Under the pieces are notes generated by a model. That model was not told the origin of the DNA, ran no database searches, and was given only the letters and a program-made list of their open reading frames with translations. Source: OCS116 cluster bacterium AG-435-F03 (GTDB lineage: Bacteria > Pseudomonadota > Alphaproteobacteria > MED-G09). From it: a stretch of 64,000 nt of DNA. Where the stretch lies: contig QCOV01000001.1 of the NCBI GenBank assembly GCA_003212795.1, positions 463,321 through 527,320 on the forward strand. The letters run 5' to 3'. Below, one piece after another: positions 43,454-52,457 of this stretch (position 1 is the first letter of the stretch; each line of letters starts with the position of its first letter). Both the position numbers and the translations under genes were made by a program.

Positions 43454-45286
43454 ATGTGTGGTATTTTTGGTGTTATAGCAAATAACGATAATGTAAAAGA
43501 TCAAATTTTCGATGGACTGAGAAGGCTTGAATATAGAGGATATGACTCGTCAGGTATTGCAACCATTAACAATGATCAGATAAATTGCATAAAGTCACAA
43601 GGTAATTTAGATCAGCTTCAGAAAAAATTAATCAATGAAGATTTATTAGGTAATGTTGGGATAGGTCATACCAGATGGGCTACTCATGGAGTTCCTAATG
43701 AAGCTAATGCTCATCCTCATATAACTGATGAAGTTGCAGTTGTTCATAATGGTATTATTGAGAATTTTTCTTTACTTAAAAATCAAATTTCTGAAACAGG
43801 TATAAACTTTAAAAGTGAAACTGATACAGAAGCAATTGCACACCTTATTACTCTTTATTTAAAATCAGGGATGGGAAGTTATGAGGCTATAAGAGCTACA
43901 ACCGAAGATATTAAAGGGTCTTATGCATTAGCAATTATAGTAAGATCAGAACCAAATAAATTATATGCTGTCAGAAAAGGAAGCCCTCTTGCTATTGGAT
44001 CATCAGATAGTAAAAATTATATTGGATCAGATGGTTATTCTTTAGGTAATTATTGTAATGAAGTTACCTATTTAAAAGATGGAGACATCGCAATCATAAA
44101 AAATGACGCTTTTGAGATATTTGATCATCAAAATGAATTTATAAATAGAAAATCTCAAATAATAGATAAGACCGTTACCTTAGCAGAAAAAGGTGCATTT
44201 AAACACTTTATGTCAAAAGAAATTCATGAACAGCCGAGTGTTATTCAGGATTCTATTAGTCATTATATTAATAACGAAGATTTAACAGTGAATTTACCAA
44301 AATTCCCATTTAATATTACTAATTTAAAAAATATCACTTTAGTTGCATGCGGAAGCTCATATTATTCTGGATTAGTTGCCCGTGAATGGTTTGAGAAACT
44401 TGCTCGCGTGAAGGTTGATGTTGAAATTGCTTCTGAGTTTAGGTATCGAGAAGCTCCGATGGATTCAAGCGGACTAACTGTATTTATTTCTCAATCAGGT
44501 GAAACAGCTGATACTTTAGCAGCCTTGAAGCATTGTAAAAAACTTAATCAAAAAACTATTTCAATAGTGAATGTTCCAAATTCTTCTATGTGTAGAAATT
44601 CAGATTCATCTCTTAAAATTTTTGCTGGACCTGAGATAGGTGTTGCATCGACCAAGGCATTTACCTGCCAGCTTGTTGTTTTAGCATCTTTAGCTATTCA
44701 TATTGGAAGGATTAACGGCAATCTATCAGATGATGATGAAAATAATTATGTAAAATCATTACTTGATGTTCCAAGATTAATTTCTAATGTTTTGGATCAG
44801 GAAGAAGACCTTATTAAAATTGTAAAAGAATTAAATCCAATTAAAAATGCTTTATATCTTGGAAGAGGGCAGATGTATCCTGTTGCTCTTGAGGGGGCAT
44901 TAAAACTAAAGGAAATTTCTTATATTCATGCGGAAGGTTATCCTGCTGGTGAAATGAAGCATGGTCCAATAGCTCTTTTGGAAAAGGGTCTTCCTGTAAT
45001 AATTGGTGCGCCATCATTTAACTTATTTGATAAAACAGCATCTAATCTTTATGAAGTTATCGCAAGAGATGGAAATGTTTTACTTATCACTGATCAAGAA
45101 GGTTTAAATCATCTTGGAGATACCACAAAAAAAATAAAATCATTTATTGTTGATGAAGCTAATATTATTACTGCACCATTCATTTATACTATTCCTTACC
45201 AACTTTTTGCATATCATACAGCTCTTCTTAAAGGAACTGATGTTGATCAACCAAGGAATTTAGCTAAATCAGTAACTGTGGAGTAG
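43454..45286 (+). CDS. glmS: Glutamine-fructose-6-phosphate aminotransferase
   Basis: Makes glucosamine-6-phosphate from fructose-6-phosphate and glutamine. The nucleophile Cys2 is exposed after Met removal (MCGIFGV). The glutaminase part has LRRLEYRGYDSSGIA and TRWATHG; two SIS sugar-isomerase domains follow (ISQSGETADTLAALKH and the C-terminal LKEISYIHAEGYPAGEMKHGP). It ends in the family VDQPRNLAKSVTVE. 610 residues, full length. GGAG precedes the ATG. Confidence 0.97.
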   Translation: MCGIFGVIANNDNVKDQIFDGLRRLEYRGYDSSGIATINNDQINCIKSQGNLDQLQKKLINEDLLGNVGIGHTRWATHGVPNEANAHPHITDEVAVVHNGIIENFSLLKNQISETGINFKSETDTEAIAHLITLYLKSGMGSYEAIRATTEDIKGSYALAIIVRSEPNKLYAVRKGSPLAIGSSDSKNYIGSDGYSLGNYCNEVTYLKDGDIAIIKNDAFEIFDHQNEFINRKSQIIDKTVTLAEKGAFKHFMSKEIHEQPSVIQDSISHYINNEDLTVNLPKFPFNITNLKNITLVACGSSYYSGLVAREWFEKLARVKVDVEIASEFRYREAPMDSSGLTVFISQSGETADTLAALKHCKKLNQKTISIVNVPNSSMCRNSDSSLKIFAGPEIGVASTKAFTCQLVVLASLAIHIGRINGNLSDDDENNYVKSLLDVPRLISNVLDQEEDLIKIVKELNPIKNALYLGRGQMYPVALEGALKLKEISYIHAEGYPAGEMKHGPIALLEKGLPVIIGAPSFNLFDKTASNLYEVIARDGNVLLITDQEGLNHLGDTTKKIKSFIVDEANIITAPFIYTIPYQLFAYHTALLKGTDVDQPRNLAKSVTVE

Positions 45287-45294
45287 AAAAAATA

Positions 45295-45657
45295 GTGAAT
45301 AATATTGTTGAGGGGGGATGTTTTTGCGGTTCTGTTCGTTATAGTTTTAAGTTTGATAAATATCCATCAGCAAATTGCTATTGTTCAATATGTAGAAGAA
45401 TTTCAGGGGCTCCATTTGTTTCTTGGCTGGCTATTCCTTTAGAGCTCTTTAAATACCTTAACAATAAACCTAAAAAAATAAGATCTTCTTCTCATGGAAA
45501 TCGTTTTTTTTGTGAAGAGTGTGGCACTCCTATAGCCTGTATTCTTGAGGAAGATCCAAAAAATATTAATATTACTATTGCCAGTCTCGATAAGCCGGAA
45601 GAATTTGTACCAAAAGCTAGAATATATGTTGATGATATGCTCGATTGGTTAAAATAA
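45295..45657 (+). CDS. GFA-family zinc protein
   Basis: 120 residues with the glutathione-dependent formaldehyde-activating (CENP-V/GFA) zinc pattern: GGCFCGSVRY, CYCSICRRISGAPFV and FFCEECGTPIAC. The start is GTG at 45295, eight bases after the glmS stop. The family binds two zinc ions; most members have no proven reaction despite the name. It opens the accessory block downstream of glmS. Confidence 0.87.
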   Translation: MNNIVEGGCFCGSVRYSFKFDKYPSANCYCSICRRISGAPFVSWLAIPLELFKYLNNKPKKIRSSSHGNRFFCEECGTPIACILEEDPKNINITIASLDKPEEFVPKARIYVDDMLDWLK

Positions 45658-45712
45658 AATCATTTGAATTAAATTTTTGCTTATTGATCTTTTTTATACT
45701 AAGTATAAAAAA

Positions 45713-46123
45713 ATGATGATTACTAGTAAATTTAGAGTTGATGGTATAGCGATATCTTTATCTTTTCTATGTGCGTTGCATTGTCTATTTGTTCCATCTT
45801 TTATTATTCTGGCACCAAGTTTTTTATCTATTTCATTTAATAATGAATTTATACATTACTTAATTTTATTATTGGCAGTTCCTATTAGCCTATTTGCTTT
45901 ATCTATTGGATATAAAGCCCATAAAAACTTATCTATGGTTGTTATCGGTTTTTTGGGTCTATCAATTCTTTTGTTTGCCCTTTTTTATGGTAACATTCTA
46001 TTTGGAGAAACTGGAGAAAAAGGACTGACATTATTAGGTTCAATCGCAGTTGTTTTAGCTCATTTCAGAAATCTAAAAGTTTGTAAGGAATTAGATTGTG
46101 AATGTCACGATAGTTCAGTTTAA
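45713..46123 (+). CDS. MerC-like membrane protein
   Basis: 136 residues with four hydrophobic helices. LSFLCALHCLFVPSF near the start contains the Cys pair in a membrane helix typical of the MerC mercury transporter domain, and the tail CKELDCECHD adds further thiols. Metal uptake or binding is inferred; no merA or merR is nearby, so a mercury role is not supported. Start chosen at the ATG 45713; a TTG at 45677 is possible. Confidence 0.7.
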   Translation: MMITSKFRVDGIAISLSFLCALHCLFVPSFIILAPSFLSISFNNEFIHYLILLLAVPISLFALSIGYKAHKNLSMVVIGFLGLSILLFALFYGNILFGETGEKGLTLLGSIAVVLAHFRNLKVCKELDCECHDSSV

Positions 46124-46191
46124 CCTATATAATTCAATACTTTTGAATATCTAATAATTATTATTTACATTTTTTTTTAAAGGAGAAAATT

Positions 46192-46581
46192 ATGTTTAGT
46201 CATGTAATGGTTGGAACCAACGATATAGAAGAAACTAAAATTTTTTATGACAAATTATTAGGAGTTTTAGGAGCTTCACCAGGAGTGCTTTCACCTAATC
46301 TTACTGGTCAGAAGAGATATTTTTATGCTCATGATGATTCTATGTTTGTTATAACTGAACCTATTGATGGAAAGGAAGCAACCACTGGAAATGGTTTAAC
46401 AATAGCCTTTAATGTTAATAGTGAAGAAGAAGGCGATCTATGGCATCAAACAGGAATTGAAAATGGTGGAACAACTATTGAAGACCCGCCTGGCATTAGA
46501 GATTATGGTGAGATGAAAATATATCTTGCATATTTGAGAGATCCTTCAGGTAATAAACTTTGCGCAATTAAGAGAATGTAA
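46192..46581 (+). CDS. VOC-superfamily (glyoxalase-like) protein
   Basis: 129 residues. Starts FSHVMVGTNDIEETKIFYDKLLGVLG and ends LAYLRDPSGNKLCAIKRM, both VOC half-motifs. AAAGGAG before the ATG is a strong ribosome site. The last base of its stop is the first base of the next gene, so it is probably cotranscribed with the cyclase-family gene. Confidence 0.85.
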   Translation: MFSHVMVGTNDIEETKIFYDKLLGVLGASPGVLSPNLTGQKRYFYAHDDSMFVITEPIDGKEATTGNGLTIAFNVNSEEEGDLWHQTGIENGGTTIEDPPGIRDYGEMKIYLAYLRDPSGNKLCAIKRM

Positions 46582-47525
46582 TGTTTACAAGGTATTTTCT
46601 CTTAGTAATATTTTCACTTAGCTTTATTTCTGCTTATGCTGATGATTGCCAATACTCTAAATGGGGAAAAGATGATGAAATTGGGTCTGCAAATTATGTA
46701 AATCCTGATCAAGTCTTAATGGCTTCTAAGCTTATTAAAAAAGGTAAAACTCAAAGTTTGGGTATAGTTATAGAGCCTGGAATGCCCGCCTATCCACCAA
46801 GATATGTTGAATTACAAGTTGTTCAACCAGGTCAACAACATGGTTATGATACAGTAAAAACCTTTAATTGGCCTGCAACAGTAAATGACGATCTTGTTCA
46901 AATGTGGCTCGGTGTCGGACCTCAGCTTGACGGGTTTGGTCATATGGGTGAGAAGGGTGTATTTTATAATTGTAATGATGCGTCTGAAGTAACAGACATA
47001 ACTGGGATGAAGAAGCTTGGAACTGAAAAGATACCACCTTTAGTTGGTCGAGGAGTCCTATTGGATATGACTAAACATTTCAATGTCGAATATATGCAAC
47101 TAGGCCAACCAATAACTACTGATGACATTAAATTAGCTGCAAAATCTCAGAATATTAAATTTCAAAAAGGGGATGTTATATTATTCTATACTGGATGGAC
47201 TGATAAAATGTTAAAAAGTGATCCTGACTTATGGAATTCTGGAGAACCTGGCATTACTAATGATGCAGCAATATATTTAAGTTCACTAAATCCTATGGCT
47301 GTAGGTGCAGATACATGGGGAGTTGAAGTTGTTCCAGCTATAGAAGGTGACAAGTTATTTTATGGCCATATTACGCTTCTAAAAGAAAATGGTATTCTTA
47401 TATTAGAAACAATGAATACAGGTGAACTCGTTCGTGAGAATGTAGATGAATTTATGTTTGTATTAGGTCAACCAAAAATTAAAGGTACCGTTCAAATGAT
47501 TATAAACCCTGTCGCTTTGTGGTAA
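46581..47525 (+). CDS. Exported cyclase-family (kynurenine formamidase-like) hydrolase
   Basis: 314 residues. The first 20 are a signal peptide (YFLLVIFSLSFISAYA). The metal-site region reads PQLDGFGHMGEKGVFYN, corresponding to the HxGTHxD segment of the PF04199 cyclase family, and later AVGADTWGVEVVPA and FYGHITLLKENG. Members hydrolyse cyclic or amide substrates; the precise substrate here is unknown. The N-terminal mature part CQYSKWGKDDEIGSANYV is typical of this subfamily. It overlaps the VOC gene by one base. Confidence 0.85.
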   Translation: MFTRYFLLVIFSLSFISAYADDCQYSKWGKDDEIGSANYVNPDQVLMASKLIKKGKTQSLGIVIEPGMPAYPPRYVELQVVQPGQQHGYDTVKTFNWPATVNDDLVQMWLGVGPQLDGFGHMGEKGVFYNCNDASEVTDITGMKKLGTEKIPPLVGRGVLLDMTKHFNVEYMQLGQPITTDDIKLAAKSQNIKFQKGDVILFYTGWTDKMLKSDPDLWNSGEPGITNDAAIYLSSLNPMAVGADTWGVEVVPAIEGDKLFYGHITLLKENGILILETMNTGELVRENVDEFMFVLGQPKIKGTVQMIINPVALW

Positions 47526-47531
47526 TATTTG

Positions 47532-48488
47532 ATGATTAATCCAAAATTTTATCCCTTTTTTGTTGCTTTACTTTTATCTGCTCTTTTTTTCATTATTTAT
47601 ATAATCCTTGGCAATCAAGGTATTATTTTGTCGCTTGAACCAAATGAGAGTATTGGTGATATTTCAAGATGGTGTGAAAGAGTTAGTGGAAGTATTTTTA
47701 GAGAGCCATCTAATGCATTAAGCAATATAGGTTTCATGATACTCGGGCTTTATATGTTCTGGGTTTTAGGAAAAGATATAAAATCTGATACTTCAAATCA
47801 ATTTACTGGATTAAACTCTATTTCAATATTATATGCTGGTGCAGCAATATTTCTTGGCCCAGGTTCATTATTGATGCATGGAACTCATACAGAATGGGGT
47901 GAGTGGGCTGATAATTTAAGTATGATAATGTATATTATTATTCCCTGGCTTTTAAACATTAAAGAAATGGGCCGATGGTCACTTAAGACATTCTTTTCAT
48001 CATATTTCTTAATTGTTTTTGTCTACGCAGTAACAAGATGGTTATTTGGATCAGATCTAGGTATTAATCTTGATTTATTTGGTTTATCTATCGGTTTATG
48101 GGTAATTTCTGAGACGCTTTTTCGATTTTGGTCTCCATTATTTAGATGGATTTCAGGTTTTATTGGTTTTTTTGTAGCGGCAATTTTTGGAATCTTTCCA
48201 ACAGAAATATTCTTAAACTTTGATGAATTTTGGTGGGTCCTACTTTTTTGGATTCCAGCAATATTTTCTCATCATCCGCCTCGCGTAAAAAGAGATTACT
48301 CGCCCTGGTTTTACTTAGGTATGGGGTCTTATGTGCTTGCTTTTGTTATATGGCTTCAAGGTTATCCAAATACACCATTCTGTTATCCGGACTCTATTAT
48401 TCAACCACATGCAATTTGGCATTTAATGACAGCTTTTTCTACCTGGTGCTTTTTTAAGTTTTTTAGAACTGAAAGAAAACTAATATAA
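47532..48488 (+). CDS. CREST-type (alkaline ceramidase-like) membrane protein
   Basis: 318 residues with about eight membrane helices. The pattern EPSNALSNIGFMILG, then LMHGTHTEWGEWADNLSMIMY, then HAIWHLMTAFSTW carries the Ser, Asp and His residues that form the metal-dependent hydrolase site of the CREST superfamily, which includes alkaline ceramidases and Per1. The first ATG is at 47532; a TTG at 47529 is adjacent. It follows the cyclase-family gene by six bases. A lipid amide hydrolase is plausible, not shown. Confidence 0.72.
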   Translation: MINPKFYPFFVALLLSALFFIIYIILGNQGIILSLEPNESIGDISRWCERVSGSIFREPSNALSNIGFMILGLYMFWVLGKDIKSDTSNQFTGLNSISILYAGAAIFLGPGSLLMHGTHTEWGEWADNLSMIMYIIIPWLLNIKEMGRWSLKTFFSSYFLIVFVYAVTRWLFGSDLGINLDLFGLSIGLWVISETLFRFWSPLFRWISGFIGFFVAAIFGIFPTEIFLNFDEFWWVLLFWIPAIFSHHPPRVKRDYSPWFYLGMGSYVLAFVIWLQGYPNTPFCYPDSIIQPHAIWHLMTAFSTWCFFKFFRTERKLI

Positions 48489-48557
48489 AAAAACTCTTCC
48501 AATATTAAGATTAATTTGCTGTAAATAAACTTCATATATTTAATTCAGGGAGAAATT

Positions 48558-49253
48558 ATGAAAAATTTATTATTTATTATAGCGTTATTGATTTCAGTTA
48601 ATTCATTTGCTGACGGACATGTAAAGCCTGCAGACGGAGCTTTTACAACATTAAATGTTGCAGCAAAAGATATTGATAAATATGTTGGTTTTCTTAAAAG
48701 TAATTCAGATGCATTTAAGGCAATAGGATCAAGTGATGCTGGTGTTTGTGTTACTAGATCAGGTAATGATTACCCTGGAGAATTAATGGTATGGAACGCT
48801 TTTCCAAGTGTAGAAGCAGCAATGGTAGGATCTTTAAAATATGACCCTTATAAAGCAGGTGGTCAAATAACAAAACTACGTGAATTAAAACACTCTGCCA
48901 TATGGAAGTCTCTAAAAAGTTTTAGATTGGAGCCAGGTCACGAAGTTGTTGCAAGAGTAAAAGTTAAACAAGAAAATATAAATGCTTTTGTTAATAAGAT
49001 GGCAGAACTAGAAAAAGAAATTCAAAGCAACGGACATCCTGATTTTTTCAACGGAGTTTTTGTTTCTATTGCTGGTGGATTTGAAAGTCAAACTCTAATG
49101 CTTAGAAGCATAACAAGTTCTGCTTCAGATCAAGGAAAAATAGCTGATGAATATTTTGATGGAAATTACAATACCTTTAACGAGGCAATGGCATTGTCCG
49201 AGGGATTTGTTTCAGAGCAAATTCAGGTTTGTGAACAAACATATAAGCGTTAA
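48558..49253 (+). CDS. Exported protein with two ferredoxin-like halves
   Basis: 231 residues. Residues 1-18 form a signal peptide ending NSFA. Two segments resemble each other in pattern: AFTTLNVAAKDIDKYVGFLKS...ELMVWNAF and VVARVKVKQENINAFVNKMAE...TLMLRSIT, like ABM or NIPSNAP half-barrels. Function unknown. GGGAG precedes the ATG. The next gene starts 15 bases after the stop, so it may be linked with the synthase/thiolase pair. Confidence 0.65.
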   Translation: MKNLLFIIALLISVNSFADGHVKPADGAFTTLNVAAKDIDKYVGFLKSNSDAFKAIGSSDAGVCVTRSGNDYPGELMVWNAFPSVEAAMVGSLKYDPYKAGGQITKLRELKHSAIWKSLKSFRLEPGHEVVARVKVKQENINAFVNKMAELEKEIQSNGHPDFFNGVFVSIAGGFESQTLMLRSITSSASDQGKIADEYFDGNYNTFNEAMALSEGFVSEQIQVCEQTYKR

Positions 49254-49268
49254 AAATAGGTTCTTATT

Positions 49269-50723
49269 ATGAGTGAAGTAGGTATTTCATCTATAGTTGG
49301 TTATATACCAAAATTAAGATTATTAAGAAAAAGTGTTGCAGAATCTAATGCTTGGCTTGCTCCAAACCTTATGGGGAAGGGCAAAGGAACGAGATCGATG
49401 GCTAATTGGGATGAAGACAGCGTAACTATGTCTGTTGAGGCTGCTAGAAGATTGCTTGGTCCAGAAGACGATAGATCACATGTTGATAATGTATTTTTAG
49501 CTTCTACTACAATGCCATTTGCAGATAGATTAAATTCAGGGATAGTCAGAGCCGCACTAACACTTGAAGAATCAACACAATGCACTGATATATCATCAAC
49601 TTTAAAATGCGGTACAACAGCCTTAATAAATGCTATTTCATCAGTGCAATCGGGTAAAAGCGATTATTCTCTTGTTTTATCTTCCGATAAAAGAAAGTCT
49701 AGAGTTGGAAGCTCACAGGAACTTGATTTTGGTGATGCCTCAGCTGCTATTGGAATAAGTAATAAAGATATTATTGCAAAAGTGTTGGCCACATCATCAG
49801 TTTCAGTTGATTTTGTTGATCATTTTCGAGCTCCAAATGAAGAATTTGATTATAATTGGGAAGAAAGGTGGATCAGAGATGAGGGTTATTTAAAAATTAT
49901 TCCTAAGCTAGTTAATAATTTACTTAAAGAAAATGATATAAACCCTTCAGAAATAAAGAAATTTATCCTCCCATGTATTTTTCCTAGAGTACCACAAACA
50001 ATTTCTAAAATTTGCGGCATAGACCCTGAAAATGTTGTTGATAATTTAGCTTTAAATGTTGGCGATTCCGGATCAGCTCATCCTTTATTAATGTTAACTC
50101 ATGTTTTAGAGAATGCTGAACCAAATGAAAAAATACTAGTTTGTTCATTTGGAGGAGGTGGGGATGCAATTCTTCTTGAAACCACTAAATTAATCGGCAA
50201 ATTTAAAAATGAAGAGTCTATTTCAGCGTTATTAGATAACGGCGTTGAAGAGACTAACTATATGAAATATTTAACTTTTAATGATCTAGTTAAATGGGAA
50301 AAAGGTATGCGTGGAGAAATTGATAGAAAAACAGCTCTAACAACTCTTTATAGGCATAATGATGCTATTATAGGTCTTGTTGGAGGTAAATGCTCTAAAA
50401 CAGGAACAATACAATTTCCTGCATCAAGAGTGTCTGTAAGCCCTAATAGCCCTGATATCGATACACAAGAACCTTATAAACTTGCTGAAAAGAGAGCAAA
50501 TATACTTTCTTGGTCTGCAGATTATCTTTCATTTTCAGTAAATCCACCTAATTATTATGGAATAGTATCTTTTGAGGAGGGTGGAAGGATTATGATGGAT
50601 TTCACAGATGTTGGAGAAGGTGAAATAGAATCAGGCAAAGATGTTAAAATGGTTTTCCGAATTAAGGCTATTGACGAAGCAAGAGGCTTTACAAGATATT
50701 TTTGGAAAGCTGTACCTATTTAA
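49269..50723 (+). CDS. HMG-CoA-synthase/KAS-III-like protein fused to OB-fold (DUF35) domain
   Basis: 484 residues. Residues 1 to about 330 are a thiolase-fold condensing enzyme of the HMG-CoA synthase/ketoacyl synthase III type; the likely nucleophile is Cys114 in DISSTLKCGTTAL, and FGDASAA and DSGSAHPLLML are family-like. Residues about 365-484 are an OB-fold DUF35 domain: GGKCSKTGTIQFPASRV, then LSWSADYLSFSVNPPNYYGIVSFEEGGR. The zinc ribbon that normally precedes the OB fold keeps only Cys375. A thiolase gene follows by 42 bases. In archaea thiolase, HMG-CoA synthase and DUF35 form one complex; a bacterial analogue is inferred. Confidence 0.83.
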   Translation: MSEVGISSIVGYIPKLRLLRKSVAESNAWLAPNLMGKGKGTRSMANWDEDSVTMSVEAARRLLGPEDDRSHVDNVFLASTTMPFADRLNSGIVRAALTLEESTQCTDISSTLKCGTTALINAISSVQSGKSDYSLVLSSDKRKSRVGSSQELDFGDASAAIGISNKDIIAKVLATSSVSVDFVDHFRAPNEEFDYNWEERWIRDEGYLKIIPKLVNNLLKENDINPSEIKKFILPCIFPRVPQTISKICGIDPENVVDNLALNVGDSGSAHPLLMLTHVLENAEPNEKILVCSFGGGGDAILLETTKLIGKFKNEESISALLDNGVEETNYMKYLTFNDLVKWEKGMRGEIDRKTALTTLYRHNDAIIGLVGGKCSKTGTIQFPASRVSVSPNSPDIDTQEPYKLAEKRANILSWSADYLSFSVNPPNYYGIVSFEEGGRIMMDFTDVGEGEIESGKDVKMVFRIKAIDEARGFTRYFWKAVPI

Positions 50724-50765
50724 AGTGAATTATGATAATAAAAATTAAACGAAACGGAGAATTTT

Positions 50766-51962
50766 ATGGCTTCAGGAATTAAGGATAAGGTTGCAATCTT
50801 AGGAATGGGTTGTTCAAAATTTGGTGAAAGATGGGATACTAGCCCAGATGATCTTATGGTCGAGGCTTACATTGAAGCTCTTGATGATGCTGGAATAGAA
50901 CCAAATCAACTTGATGCTGCATGGTTTTCTCATCATATAGATGATATTGGTGCCGGTAAGGGTGGTACACCTATGTCAATAGCTTTAAGGCTTCCAAATA
51001 TTTCTGTAACTAGAGTTGAAAACTATTGTGCATCTGGGTCTGAGGCTTTTAGAGGCGCTGTTTATGCTGTTGCAGCTGGTGCTGCTGATATAGCAATTGC
51101 GCTTGGTATGGAAAAATTAAAAGATACAGGTTACGGAGGCTTACCAGCAACTAATTATGGTACTTTTGGTCCACAAATTGGACCATCAGGGTCTGCACCT
51201 GGTAATTTTGCTCAACTGGCTTCAGCTTATAGAGCTAAACATGGTGTTTCAGCTGAAGATATGAAAAGAGCTATAGCTCATGTATCTGTAAAAAGTCATG
51301 CTAATGGAGCAAAAAACCCAAAAGCCCATCTTCAAAAGGAAGTTACTGAAGAACAAGTATTAAACGCACCAATGATTGCAGAACCTCTTGGACTTTTTGA
51401 TTGTTGTGGTGTTTCAGATGGAGCTGCTGCAGCGATTGTAACAACTCCAGAAATAGCTAAAAGTCTTGGTAAAGATAACCTTATTAGTGTTAAGGCTCTT
51501 CAATTATCAGTTTCTAATGGTCTAGAATCTCATCACAATACTTGGGATGGATCTTATTTTCATACAGTTAGAATAGCTGCAAAAAAGGCCTATGCTGAGG
51601 CTGGTATCACAAAACCAAGAGAAGAAGTATCAATGATGGAAGTACATGATTGTTTCTCTGTTACTGAATTGGTAACAATGGAAGACCTTTTCATATCTGA
51701 AGAAGGACAGGCCGTAAAAGATGTTATGGATGGCTTTTATGACGCTGATGGCCCTGTTCCTTGTCAAATAGATGGTGGATTAAAATGTTTTGGACATCCT
51801 ATAGGCGCTTCAGGTTTAAGAATGCTCTATGAAATGTATCTTCAGCTTCAAGGTAGAGCAGATAAGAGACAGTTAAAGAATCCTTCAATAGGATTGACTC
51901 ATAATCTAGGCGGACAACCAGCTAACAATGTTTGTTCAGTAGCAATTATAGGATCTTTATAA
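50766..51962 (+). CDS. SCP2-type thiolase (acetyl-CoA acetyltransferase family)
   Basis: 398 residues. The nucleophilic Cys88 is in RVENYCASGSEAFRGAVYAVAAGAAD. MEVHDCFSVTELV and CFGHPIGASGLRMLYEMYLQLQGRA carry the second Cys/His set of the SCP-x subfamily. ACGGAG precedes the ATG. It follows the synthase/OB-fold gene and is convergent with the DUF6285 gene, stops adjacent. It likely cleaves or forms a branched or bulky beta-ketoacyl-CoA; the substrate is unknown. Confidence 0.93.
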   Translation: MASGIKDKVAILGMGCSKFGERWDTSPDDLMVEAYIEALDDAGIEPNQLDAAWFSHHIDDIGAGKGGTPMSIALRLPNISVTRVENYCASGSEAFRGAVYAVAAGAADIAIALGMEKLKDTGYGGLPATNYGTFGPQIGPSGSAPGNFAQLASAYRAKHGVSAEDMKRAIAHVSVKSHANGAKNPKAHLQKEVTEEQVLNAPMIAEPLGLFDCCGVSDGAAAAIVTTPEIAKSLGKDNLISVKALQLSVSNGLESHHNTWDGSYFHTVRIAAKKAYAEAGITKPREEVSMMEVHDCFSVTELVTMEDLFISEEGQAVKDVMDGFYDADGPVPCQIDGGLKCFGHPIGASGLRMLYEMYLQLQGRADKRQLKNPSIGLTHNLGGQPANNVCSVAIIGSL

Positions 51963-52457
51963 CTAATCCTGGGAATACCCATCATTAATTGCTTTGAGGT
52001 AACCTGAATAATTAGGTTGATCAATAGATAGTTTTGCCATTGTTGTTCTAATCAAATGATCCTTTAATTCATTATCATCTCTATCTAGTTCTTTATCAGT
52101 TATTCTTTTACATAAGATTTTATTAAGATCTTTAATATCGCCTTTTTCATTTAATAATTTTTCTAGTCTGATAATTTCCTTCTCTTCATAACCATTTATT
52201 AGATTTATTTCTCTTTGGATAATTTGAAGAGAATTCCTAGCTACAAAAGCATAAAACCTATTATGACCTGTAAGGTTTGAAATTAAATCATCGTTAATAA
52301 ATTGAACTATTTCGTTAATTTTTGAATCATCAGTTTCATTTATATTTTTTAGAGTATCAATATGTTTCTTTGCATTTGGAAAAACTTCTAAGTTTAGATC
52401 CTCTAAAAAACTTCTAATTGAAATTAATAACTCTTTTCTAGTTGGTTCGCTTCTCAT
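51963..52457 (-). CDS. DUF6285 protein, LvaB-like partner of phosphotransferase
   Basis: 164 residues, all helical. RSEPTRKELLISIRSFLEDL at the start, RFYAFVARNSLQIIQREINL in the middle and LIRTTMAKLSIDQPNYSGYL at the end match DUF6285. To my knowledge the small protein LvaB, needed with LvaA to phosphorylate 4-hydroxyacyl-CoA in Pseudomonas putida, belongs here. It is longer than the usual 110-125 residues by an extra central piece. It overlaps the phosphotransferase gene by four bases (ATGA), so a two-subunit enzyme is likely. Confidence 0.8.
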   Translation of the reverse strand: MRSEPTRKELLISIRSFLEDLNLEVFPNAKKHIDTLKNINETDDSKINEIVQFINDDLISNLTGHNRFYAFVARNSLQIIQREINLINGYEEKEIIRLEKLLNEKGDIKDLNKILCKRITDKELDRDDNELKDHLIRTTMAKLSIDQPNYSGYLKAINDGYSQD

